Source of the DNA: Anthoceros angustus | Lineage: Eukaryota > Streptophyta > Anthocerotopsida > Anthocerotales > Anthocerotaceae | NCBI GenBank assembly: GCA_010909165.1 | Contig: MU008169.1 | Span: 868,001-932,000 of the forward strand | Length of the DNA: 64,000 bases | Direction: 5' to 3' | Part shown: positions 53,205 through 62,340 of the stretch, piece by piece | Layout of the letters: the number at the start of each line of letters is the position of its first letter | Numbering within the stretch: position 1 is the first letter of the stretch | The notes under the pieces: generated by a model | What the model saw: only the letters and a program-made list of their open reading frames with translations | Told to the model about the DNA's origin: nothing | Databases searched by the model: none | Made by a program: the position numbers and the translations under genes

Positions 53205-53535
53205 ATGCAGTGTCTATGAGCAGAGACTAGGGCATCACACCCACTGTGAAGCACTGCACATGCATAGTGGATCTACTGCGCTGCACAGGCCAACTGGATG
53301 ACACCCTAGCTTACATAAGCACAATGCCGTTACATCCTGATTTGTGTAAGCACATCACTCACATTTGCGGTAAACAATATCATCAATCTGAAATCGCAAC
53401 GGCTTGTGTCGATTTCACACTTGCCTGAAGCACATGTCGACAGGAAAGCTCCCGATGAGCCACAGGCATCTGTTGTTGAGTATACTGGAGATCTTGAATG
53501 AGCTGGCCAGATCGAAGGGGCTCGTTGACTGACGA
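53205..53535 (+). pseudogene. PPR E-domain remnant
   Basis: 53210-53345 is closely similar to 48970-49095 of PPR-2 (the MSRDYGITPTVEHYTCMVDLL region), with an in-frame stop (gactag) and substitutions. Further on, 53428-53535 reads MSTGKLPMSHRHLLLSILEI and ends in TGA; this may be the matching E+ tail, but that part is less certain. No PPR repeats are left. Confidence 0.75.
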
Positions 53536-53705
53536 GAGTGTGCATTTCCATTGCCACATTGTTTGGGGAATTCTTGCCACTTTTTAGGTTTTAATTCTGG
53601 CCCTGGATATTAAAGGCTGCGCCGCCATGCGCATCCCCAAACACCCAGTTAGTGCATTTTGGCGTCGCGACCTGGGGGTGACGGCGCGGGCTTCCATCAG
53701 AACCC

Positions 53706-54604
53706 ATGGCGACCGTGGACGGCGCTGGAGCTCGTCGGCAAACAGTGCAGAGGTAAGGGACAATGCGGAGCTGGGCAGTTGCCAGAATGCGATGTACTGA
53801 GCTTTTATGTGGGAATTTTTGTGGGCGTCAGCGCTGCAGCAAGGTGGGCGAGCTCGGGGGAAGGATTGGTGAGCAAAGTTTGCAAACCTTGTGTTGCATG
53901 CTGAACTCACATCGTTTCTTCTTCCAGCCGGAAAGAATCCAAGAAGTGGCGCAACTGGAATAGGATTTTCAGGCGTTAGTACCAGCCATGGAAGCCAATG
54001 GTACCGGGAACTGGATTTGCTTCTGCGTTTTGCGGAGCGCCATCACGGCAAATGCGAGATTGACCATTTCCCTGGAGCAGTCAAGGACCTGTACGACGCT
54101 CAAGCACGAGGACAGACTGGGCAGCCATGGCGGTGGACAGCGTTTTGTGAGGCTGCGTACCGGGTCATAGAATGCCATTTGTTTCTCGACCAGGGGTTCG
54201 ACAACTGGCCTGAGATGATCGGCCCGATATATGTCGCCGGAGGATATCCACAAGACTTCAGGGACTTCAAGGCATGGCTCGCACGGTTGCATGGTTCCGG
54301 CGTGACGTGCCGTGTGGAGGGATGGCCCATGAAATTCTATCCTTTGATCGACTTCTTGCAGGAGGGGCAAACTTCTAGGACTGGGGAGAACGTGGCTGTG
54401 TTCAAGTGTCTCAACAGCCAGACAAGGCTGTTGATGCCCAACAATACCTGCAAATTTAAAGTGAGTTTGCTGGCCGGCAGCGAGGACAGCGACCACGACG
54501 AGGACAGCCTCGAAGAGGACGAAGCGAGCTCATCTGGGAAGGAGGAAGCGAGCTCATCTGAGAAGCAGGAAGCCACGTTAGATGAGCAGGAAGCAGCCAT
54601 GTGA
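53706..54604 (+). CDS. Uncharacterised protein with acidic Ser/Glu-rich tail
   Basis: Proposed exons 53706-53752 and 53986-54604 give 221 residues with phase 2 preserved (GT at 53753, AG at 53984-53985). A stronger-looking acceptor at 53927 leads to an early stop. I recognise no family. The middle part looks globular, with many Trp, Phe and Tyr (WYRELDLLLRFAERHH, CEAAYRVIECHLFLDQGFDN, GYPQDFRDFKAWLARLHGSG, GWPMKFYPLIDFLQEG). The last 45 or so residues are acidic and repetitive (EDSDHDEDSLEEDEASSSGK and two related EASSSEK words). Codon usage and a good start context support a real gene, but the first exon is short and inferred. Confidence 0.5.
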
Positions 54605-54919
54605 GATGACGGCGAAGACGCAGAAGGCGATTGATTTCGCGTCAGTTTTGCTTTATATCTTTCTCAAGGTCCCTCAGAATGCCGATAGGGTGCACCGTTT
54701 TGATGCATCCTGATCGCGGACGGGTCACGAGCCCATGGTGACTTTCGTCCTGTCTTCTCAGTCCAACTGGATACGCTTTGGGATCCTAGAGAGGAAGCAG
54801 GTAGCTAGATTCTGCACGGTTCAAGCTGCTTCATTGATTGACATCCCGCAATGTGCAAAAAAGCAGCTCACGGATGACAATCCTCTAAGTGTTACTCTTA
54901 GTACCGATCAGTGAAGATC
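54605..54919. other. Intergenic between convergent genes; nothing recognised
   Basis: This 315-base stretch holds the 3' ends of the acidic-tailed protein gene and of the minus-strand membrane protein gene. No repeat or open frame of interest was seen. Confidence 0.35.
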
Positions 54920-56127
54920 TCAGTCTTCCTTCGGATTCAAGGAATCGGCATCTTTGCTCCACCTCTGCCTCACCTCGTGCCTCTGCATCGACTCGACCTC
55001 CCGAAGGCCTCTCACTTTCTCTTCAAGGCCTCGAACGGCCCGTAGGGTAAATAGCCTCTCATTGACTTCAGCCGCAGATTCTTGAGACACCAACTCGAGA
55101 AGCCTTTCGAAGGAGATTCCGCCCGTGACCAAGTTTTTGGAGTCCAATGAACCTGTTTCAATGGCACACATGAACAACAATGGTAAAAGATTCAAGAGCA
55201 AGCTTCAAAACTCATGGCATATTGGCCAGGCAACACTCAGGCAACTGGGTGTATGGAGATTCTCAGACAGGAGAAAAACTGGACAATAAGTTACCAACAG
55301 ACGTTTCAGTGCTTACCAGACGGCTCGGTGTTCGCAGCTTTCAGGTCCGCCTCCCTCGCAGCTCTCAGCTCGGCCGCCGCAGCTCTGGCGCCAGCACGTA
55401 GGGAAGTCGTCATTTCGCCCCAACGAATTAGACAACCTTCCTTATATCGCCCACGGAAGCCCGCCGGATCGTAAAATGAATCGAAGATGAAGACGGCCGT
55501 AAGACAAGCCGCTAGCAACGGTATGCTCCATGCGTTGTATAGTACACTTAGTTGTGTCCAACACAATAAGACAAAACTTACATAACCTATGGTGGCAAAC
55601 AACCACCCAAATATGTGCGCTACCATCAGCGCCAGAATGCGGGAATACCCATCTCTGCTAGGTTGGTAGAGTAACATGCCCAACATGTGAATTGAATTGC
55701 CTGCAGCCATTGCGCTAGCACCGTGGGAAATGGAGTAGAGCCATGGATAACTCATTTCAAACGGTGGCGACCGTAATCGGGTGAGCGCTGACAAGAATAC
55801 GGCACTGGGGAGTATGATAGTTACCACTTGGTTTGCCACTTCGGTTAGAAACGGTGAAAGGGTGAGCAAATACTCCAGCAGATCGTAGGTTTCAACCTGT
55901 GTCGATACTCCAACTCCAACCTGTGTCTCTCCTCCAACCTGTGTCTCTCCTCCAACCTGTGTCGCTCCTCCAACCTGTGTCGCTCCTCCAACCTGTGTCT
56001 CTCCTCCAACCTGTGTCTCTCCTCCACCCTTTGTCTCTCCTCCAACCTGTGTCTCTCCTCCAACCTGTGTCTCTCCTCCAACCTGTGTCTCTTCTCCAAC
56101 CTTCATCCCCATTCCTGCTTCTGCCAT
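54920..56127 (-). CDS. Multi-pass membrane protein with N-terminal GGETQV hexapeptide array and C-terminal coiled coil
   Basis: Two exons on the minus strand, 55317-56127 and 54920-55152, with intron GTAAGC...ACAG in phase 1, giving 347 residues. After MAEAGMGMKVG come about ten tandem GGETQV hexapeptides (some GGATQV, one GGETKG). Then there are probably four membrane-spanning segments (around VVTIILPSAVFLSAL, SISHGASAMAAGNSIHMLGM, ALMVAHIFGWLFATIGYVSF and IPLLAACLTAVFIFDSF). An Ala/Arg-rich helix (GARAAAAELRAAREADLKAA) and a charged coiled-coil-like tail follow. I recognise no family. A broken paralogue lies at 52487-53010. The 18-bp DNA array behind the repeat could expand or shrink in frame. 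Confidence 0.65.
55911..56100. repeat. 18-bp in-frame tandem array, about ten copies
   Basis: The word tgtgtctctcctccaacc repeats head to tail with few changes (cgctcc in two units, ccctttg in one). On the minus strand it encodes the GGETQV hexapeptide. Because 18 is a multiple of three, copy-number change keeps the reading frame. Confidence 0.95.
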
Positions 56128-56699
56128 AATCAATCCCGCATCTGGAATCTGCTAGTCCTTCCCCCAAGAAACTCTAATAGCCCGCTCACAGCTTCCGCCC
56201 CGGAATCCCTAATAGCTCTTTCCTCGAGCAAGCTCCTGCCCCACCTCTCACGTTGCCTGCTCCCCACAAGCGCTCCACGACAGCGCTGCCACAGCAAATT
56301 TGGATGCTTCCAATTCTTGGGCAGCTCCGGGCTTTTATTTAAGGGTATCGATTGTGCGTCACAATCCGACAGTGTGACTTTTGATGTGCTATAATTGGAG
56401 ACACCTATAAATAGAATCCTTTTTAAATGGAAACCTATCTGAAATTGGGATCTCCATCCTTTTCGTTGAATGTATAAGAGAGCTACATATGTACAGAAGA
56501 AGGGAAAAATCTAATAATATTGTGTGGGTTCCTCTCGTCACCGAATGCGTACCTAAAACCCTAGTCGTGCTCGGTTTTCATTTGTGCCTACCAAGGCGAA
56601 GTATGCACCATGCTCCCGGGGCAACGTGTTGCTGGCGCGTCTGAATTCTGAATGTGGTTTGGCCGAGAAGGAAGGCCAGCCATGAGAGGGAAATATATC
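56128..56699. other. Upstream region of the membrane protein gene; otherwise nothing recognised
   Basis: 56160-56250 repeats the upstream region of the broken paralogue (52920-53030). 56340-56450 also has words shared with 53065-53105 (ggtatcgattg, atggaaacctatc). No gene is visible. Confidence 0.4.
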
Positions 56700-57295
56700 T
56701 TCAGTCTGCCTGCACCAGAACTCCCAAAGCCTCAATACCCTGAGGGAGACGATCCTCTTCACATAGCGTTCTCACTTTCTCGCTGTTAAGGCTCGTCGTA
56801 TTCTGCAGGCCTGTAGGTCTGCGAAGCCAATCAGTGGCTCTACTTCGTGGCTTGCTTCCGTGACATTAGGTGTGGGGGAGCTCTTCCTATATTACCTCGT
56901 GCCCTCCAGACAGCCCTGCATTCCAGGAGCATAGATTGCCTGGGGCTCCCACCGATCGGTGAGAACAACAATGCTTTTCAATGACCCACTGAGCGTGCGG
57001 GGCAGGCTAGGTGGACCAACAACCTGAGTACTCGCTTCCAGGCTGCCACACTTGGCGTACATGTCCACCAAGGAATTACAATTACAGATAAACCGATCAT
57101 GCTGAAATCAGCTTGTAGCTCTTGTCCAGTTCGCAAGTCTGCTCCCCTTGCACAAGCCTGAAGTGTTGCCACAAACACATGGACATCTGGCTTCGCATCT
57201 GACCTCCGCATTTGATGATGCCGTTGGATAGCCTGCTTGTCTTGTCCCTCTGACATGCGCAGAAGTAATGGAAGACCAGATGAAGGCCACCGCAC
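56700..57295 (-). pseudogene. PPR-1-derived fragment (5' leader and first repeats, deleted)
   Basis: 56700-57014 on the minus strand matches 43795-44109 of PPR-1 (start region and 5' leader). 57030-57295 matches 43310-43590 (the first PPR motifs before the triplets). The two blocks are joined out of their original order: the leader block stops exactly after ccaacaacctga, the left arm of the 44096-44129 hairpin. Frameshifts and small deletions are present. It cannot be translated as a PPR protein. Confidence 0.85.
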
Positions 57296-57304
57296 TGCGC
57301 GGCA

Positions 57305-57520
57305 CATCAATTCAGTGACATTCGTGTGCCTCCTGCAGGGATGGGCAAGTGTGGGCACTGCCGCTTTAGAAACGGGGAAGCAGCTTCACGTGGAAATTTT
57401 GGAACAAGGACATGTGCTTGTAGCAAACAGTTTGGTCAAAATGTATGCGAAGTGTGGCAGCCTAGAGGATGCTCAAAGAGTGTTTGATGGACTCTGTCAA
57501 AAGGATGTGGACACAGAATG
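57305..57520 (+). pseudogene. PPR-2-derived fragment (about two thirds of a triplet)
   Basis: The plus strand is nearly identical to 47020-47240 of PPR-2: SVTFVCLLQG, ASVGTAALETGKQLHVEILE and NSLVKMYAKCGSLEDAQRVF. There is a small in-frame deletion after EQGH. It reads open with no start and ends in unrelated sequence. It abuts the PPR-1-derived fragment in opposite orientation. Confidence 0.9.
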
Positions 57521-58145
57521 TCTCCCCCCTGCTCCTGCACTCCCTGCACAATGTAGTCAGTGCCAGGTGTAGGCGGTATATATCGGGGAGGAAGTTCATG
57601 CCCTCCAAGCCCTTCGCATAGGCTTGTCCCTCGCGACATGCAGTTCCTGCACGGCCCATAACAGTGGCACACACGTTTGAGTATCGAGTAGCTGCAATGC
57701 TCAAGGGATGGAACCTTACAAGACGGAAAATAGCTGCAACCTACACACACAAAGACAAGTGTGCTGCAGCCGAAGACTCACCTCGGACAACAGCTCAATC
57801 ACGCCTAGCGGTGGCATCTCGAGGGCCACGCTCTGTGCATATTGAGGACCACAGACATCGAACTCCTCGCCATCGTCCTCCGCAGTCCCATATGTAGGTG
57901 GCTGCACCCGCCCTTGGAGCCGAGCCTCTTCCTGGAATGCTATTGCAGGCACATGGCCAAGGATGTCCCTGTCCGCGGCCCTTATCCTACGCACCCTGCG
58001 CCTATTCCACACGTGCCTCCAACGTTCCAGCTCCGCCCTCATGGTGGGCATGAAGGTGACATGCAGGGAATGGATGTGCCAGGGGTTGGTGATGTCCAAT
58101 TCGCTACTCCTCACCAAATCCATCATGTACCCCTTCAAAACTAGA
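57521..58145 (-). pseudogene. Possible DDE integrase-type transposase fragment
   Basis: On the minus strand an open frame (57716-58138) includes NPWHIHSLHVTFMPTMRAEL followed by a WRHVWNRRRVRR stretch. This resembles the end of the catalytic core in eukaryotic integrase-like transposases, where an LH..F.P......W...WN pattern follows the last acidic residue. The catalytic D, D and E residues are not in this piece, and the sequence before and after is unrecognised. Confidence is limited because only about 35 residues carry the likeness. Confidence 0.35.
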
Positions 58146-58495
58146 GAGAGGGGTTTTTAGACGTCTGTTCGTTTTACAACGTGGGTTTTCAGCCCATGTA
58201 TTATTTTTGTATAGATTTTTGCACTTTACAACATGGGTTTGATGTTTTACAATGTGGGGTATTTTTTTACGGTATATTTTGACAACGTGGCACTCTTTAG
58301 GAGCTTTTACAATGAGGGTTTGCAAGATTACAACAAACTATAGTTTTCAATATGGGGTTTATACAACGCGGGCTGCCATAATTACAACACAATGTCTATT
58401 TACAACGATAGCGGGTGTTTTACAACTCAGGGTTTATAACGTCGTCTACTCTAATTACAACACGGTATCTTTTACAACATCAGATGACTCCGATG
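58146..58495. repeat. tttacaacatggg-rich degenerate repeat
   Basis: Words such as ttttacaacatggg and attacaacacaatg recur at irregular 20-40 bp spacing. On the minus strand they read ccatgttgtaaa, close to the tgttgtaa words of the 4141-4700 and 7837-8345 blocks, so the blocks may belong to one family. No gene is visible. Confidence 0.5.
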
Positions 58496-59760
58496 GTAAT
58501 GGCAGATTGTGGTTGCTCTTTGGTTGCAGATGGGATTGACAACAATGCTAATAGCTGCTTGATGGGTTGGGGGTTGCAGGTGTTGAAGGCGTGGGAGGCG
58601 GGCCATACCGAATCATCTATGATTCGGATGGCAATTTGTCCGCATCGTATCGATGTGGAGTGCCATCAAAAGATTGAGCGGCGTTTGGGGAGGCGCAAGC
58701 TGCGGCGAGGAGGCGGCCACTCACGAGGCAGAGTTGGCCGAGCTCATTGTGGAGCTGGAGGCAGCTGGGGTCTGTGGGCGGAAGAAGAAGAGGGTGCCCA
58801 ACCGCGGCAGCGGCACACCCAAGCCCCGAGGTGGACGCAAACCGGCAGTGGGGAAGATGGATGGGGGGCAAGGCGGAGGTGCGAACTCCGTGCTCGTGTG
58901 AGGAGGCGGTGGTGCAAGCACCATGAGGAATGGGGCAGGCACATCCCAAGGCGGCCTTCAGGAGTCTGCGCCCCAAGAGTTTCAGGGCATTATGGCGTCC
59001 ACTCGCTCATCGCTGATTGCTATCGATGCAGCCATGAGTGGCGCCATGGCCATGCTGCTGGAGGTCGTGGACAAGGTGCGCGACCTAAGGTTGCGCTGCA
59101 CGAAGGTGGAGGGCATGATGGAGAGGATGCCCCCAAGTGCCCCTAACTTGCAGGCAGGTGGAAGCCCGAGTGCAGCAGCGCTCATGGATATCATGAACGC
59201 AGCGATGTAGGTAGCTGTATCCATGTCTGAAGGAGCTGCGCACCCGAGACCTCCCCCCCCCTCTTGCTAGCCCTGCCCACCTCTCCCCTTTCCCCCACAC
59301 CCAGCTTTCCATTTCATGCAGGGGATGCTGTCTGCTCCACCTCCACCTCCAATTCTACAGGTGCAGGCGGCGGCACCTCGCCATGGTATGCCACAGCCGG
59401 CTGCAGTTGCCTCTTCCCCGTTGCGGGCTCCTCCCCCTCAGGCTGCGCCGAGGCAGCCTCCAAGCTCGGAAGCGGAGGGGCGACGCACTGGGGCACAAGA
59501 GGATGGAGGCCCTGCTCTACGACTCTTTCCAGATTGAGCGGAGCAGGTTGTAGGATTTTTTGTAGGTAGGTGTTTTGAGACCTCGCACCATGAGGTGGGA
59601 GTGCAAACTTGAACATGTGGTTTTTGTGGCCAATTGTGCAAACATGAGTGACTGAGCACAAGTGTCTGCTTTTCAATCTGTTTTGTTGCTTCAAGACTGT
59701 GGTCTACGACTCGGTCTATGGATTCCATATCCAAATGACACAACGACACCGTAATCAGTG
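58496..59760 (+). other. GC-rich stretch with several open frames, unrecognised
   Basis: Plus-strand frames at 58653-58901 (MWSAIKRLSGVWGG start, Lys/Arg/Gly-rich end), 58923-59210 (Met/Ala-rich with VVDKVRDLRLRCTKVEGMME) and 59316-59537 (Pro-rich) could be exons of one gene or parts of the transposon suggested just upstream. Splice sites that join them in phase were not found. No family was recognised. Confidence 0.3.
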
Positions 59761-60770
59761 TCAAGGCAGATCATTGTGACCTGCACAATTTTGCAGAGCC
59801 CAACAAACGTTGCACTTGAGAATCACAGGCGCCACCTTTCCCATCTCAGGCAGTGAATGGTGCATCATAAGACTGCTTTCCTTCATTTGCCGAGCTTGTA
59901 TGACCATCCCATCTGCGAAATCCTTCTGAAGTTGCCTAAAAAGCAAGACACTTGCATTCAGTCAGTCCTGGCTGCCAGACTGCACAAAAATCGTGAAACA
60001 ATGGTGCAACATGCTAAGGAAACAACACGCAGCTGCATGAACACCGGTGTCACCTCAAGATGTTGTGTGTGTCAGCGTCCAATTTCCTTCATTTCCCGAG
60101 CTTGTATGACCATCCCATCTGCGAAATCCTTCTGAAGTTGCCTGAAAAGCAAGGCACTTGCATTCAGTCAGTCCTGGCTGCTTGACTGAACAAAAATCAT
60201 GAAACAAAGGTGCAACACGCTAAGGATACAACACGCAGCTGCATGAACAACGGTGTCTCTGCAAGATCTTGTGTGTGTGAGAGTTCAATTTCTGATCATC
60301 TCCACCTGCATGACAGCTCTCCTTTTTGCTGTCCTTGTCCTTGACGCTTGTTGACACAAGCCCTGAGAGAAGCAACAACATAATTGTCACATGCCCACGC
60401 CGCACCATCACCTAATATGCTCAGTGCACAAAAAGCGTTACAGTTCGTCCTCACATGTTCCGTCTCCTAAGACACGCAGGGTCACTCTGAGCGGGCACAG
60501 ATGCAGCATGAGGAACAGGGTGTTGGATGTCTGGCCCAACAGACGTGACGGCAGCCGTGGATGCCAGATTCAAATGACTATCATCTTCTGGTCTGAAGCT
60601 GTCCCATACATCCAACTGCAAGCATAACAGAAGCATGTTAGTACTCAACCACACCGAAACGTAGGGAATGCTCCCACATCCTCTCCTTCCTGCACATACA
60701 GTGAAAGCAACATGTCTAAGCGGAGGATTTGCATTCAGTTTCTCAGCCACCGCGGGCCACACTTGCGAAC
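59761..60770 (-). other. Possible minus-strand multi-exon gene with a duplicated exon
   Basis: Two blocks of about 206 bases (59877-60082 and 60083-60290) are direct tandem copies. Each encodes on the minus strand a peptide QLQKDFADGMVIQAR followed by Q/E-MKE, preceded by a pyrimidine-rich acceptor-like sequence. Upstream, minus-strand pieces at 60320-60411 (hydrophobic) and 60560-60762 (VWPAVAEKLNANPPLRHVAF; LDVWDSFRPEDDSHLNL) look coding and have acceptor/donor-like edges. A full model was not possible and no family was recognised. Confidence 0.3.
59877..60290. repeat. Direct tandem duplication, about 206-bp unit, two copies
   Basis: Both copies begin tttccttcatttnccgagct and run through tgcattcagtcagtcctggc and cacgcagctgcatgaacanc to a gttgtgtgtgt-like end, with about 90% identity by eye. 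The second copy abuts the first. Confidence 0.9.
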
Positions 60771-61315
60771 AAAAATTCCTGCATGTATGTGTTGCCCGCC
60801 TGTTTCAAATGTATGTGTGCTGATCGGATGGAAACCCTAAAACCCTAAAGAAGAAAAGATCTGCATGACATTATCGGAACACCAGGCCGATGAACGTGTG
60901 ATATAATGTTTTTTCCCCGCGTACGAACCCTGAGAAGTTGATGTGGCACGTATTATACGTGTATTATACATAAGTATCTAAAAGATGCCGTGGCATATTC
61001 TCGTAGCGTACACCGAAAAAAAAGAAAGTCACACACACGCTCCCGTGTGACCAGATCGGTATTCCATAATTTGGTCATAATTTGATCTTCGTAATTTGGG
61101 GTTGGGATGATCACGAGAAAGCTGAAAGAAAGAAGAGTTTTCACATAGTGCACATATCAAGCACAATAATCTGAAGTACCTAAACCTTAAGGTCTGAAAA
61201 GTCTAGTATAACAGTATGCATGAAGAGTGTCATGTTTCTATCTCTCTGCTTTTGGAACACGTTTCTTCTTAGCATCAGAAAGACCGTCCATAGGGTGGAA
61301 CTCTCATCATCATCA
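60771..61315. other. Intergenic; nothing recognised
   Basis: A mixed AT-rich stretch. A very short telomere-like ccctaaaaccctaaa occurs at about 60836-60851, too short to mean anything. No coding signal was seen. Confidence 0.35.
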
Positions 61316-62075
61316 AAAGAGAGTTTGATGGACTTGTTGGAAAATGATAGCCCTATATTCACAGGAGGTTATGGGAGGCCCATCGTCTTTACGGTGCTAT
61401 GCAAGAACAAGATAATCGCATTGTGCCCAGCACTATGACATTTGTGTGGTTCCCACGCACAGGAGTGCGCATATGTGGGCACACCAGCTCTGGGGAAGGG
61501 GAAGAGAACAAGAACGCCAAGCTGATCAAGGTTTTTGTGGCCAAAAGTTTGGTCAACATGTATGCAAAATGTGGTAGCTTGCACAATGCCCGAAGAGTGT
61601 TTGATGGACATGTTTCAAAAGGATCTTGTGACATGGAACGCCATAATATTAGGGTGTTTTAGCAGGGCATGGGACAGGAAGCCCTCATTTTTACAGTGTT
61701 ATGCAAGAAGAAGGCATGGCTGTACCTGACTCTGTGACATTTGTGTGCCTCATGGCATGCGACTCGACTGTGACATTTGTTGCCTCATGGTCATGCGACT
61801 CGACTGTGACATTTGTGTGCCTCATGCACTCGACTCTGTGACACATGTGTGCCTCATGGCATGCGACTCTGTGACATTTGTGTGCCTCATGGCATGCGAC
61901 TCGACTGTGACATTTGTGTGCCTCCCGTGATGCAGACATGTATGCGGCGGTACTCTGACCTGGACAAGGGAGGTAGCTTCAACAACACATTAGACAACAA
62001 CTTTACGCTGACGTGTTTCTCGCTAACAGCTTGGTGAATAGGAACGCGAAGTGCGGCAGTCTCCCTACTAGAAAA
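61316..62075 (+). pseudogene. PPR-2-derived pseudogene containing a minisatellite
   Basis: The plus strand follows PPR-2 triplets 4-6 (about 47515-48125): a degraded FDGL start; then GAMQEQD-like, VNMYAKCGSLHNARRVFDGH and a KDLVTWNAIILG-like piece after a frame change; then MQEEGMAVPDSVTFVCL. At 61725 it runs into a tandem array, and resumes at about 61935 with QLHQHIRE-like and NSLVN-like pieces. Several frameshifts and stops are present. Not functional. Confidence 0.9.
61722..61932. repeat. Minisatellite grown from a PPR codon block, six units
   Basis: The PPR sequence tctgtgacatttgtgtgcctc (SVTFVCL) is repeated about six times, at spacings of roughly 30-40 bp, with catgcgactcgactgtgac spacers. 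In PPR-2 the block occurs once per 300 or so bases. Units differ by omission of the catgcgactcg word. Confidence 0.9.
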
Positions 62076-62340
62076 GGGCACCCTATGTTACACTTTATGT
62101 TAAGATTTGGACCCCTGGATGTAACACTCATGTTGCAATTTTGGGGTCATGTAACACTTTTGGGCCCCTTGTTACACTTTGGCTTGGAAACCATACCACG
62201 GCCGTTGTTGCAATCATGTTGCAATAGTGTTGCAATTATGTTAAGATGAAGTGAGAGGTGGTTTTGCCTCTCTCAAAATTGCAACATGATTGCAACATCT
62301 AAAGTGTTACAAGAGAGGTCTTGTAACACTTTTGGAGGCT
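62076..62340. repeat. Short inverted and direct repeats (gttgcaat, gtaacactt)
   Basis: gttgcaat or attgcaac occurs about seven times on both strands, and tgtaacact or agtgttac about five. A GAGAGG...CCTCTC stem lies near 62250-62275. The dense mirror words suggest the remnant of a small foldback element, but its ends could not be set. Confidence 0.4.

Noticed and set aside
60836-60851. Telomere-like ccctaaaaccctaaa
   Set aside because: Only two heptamer-like words; expected by chance in AT-rich DNA.
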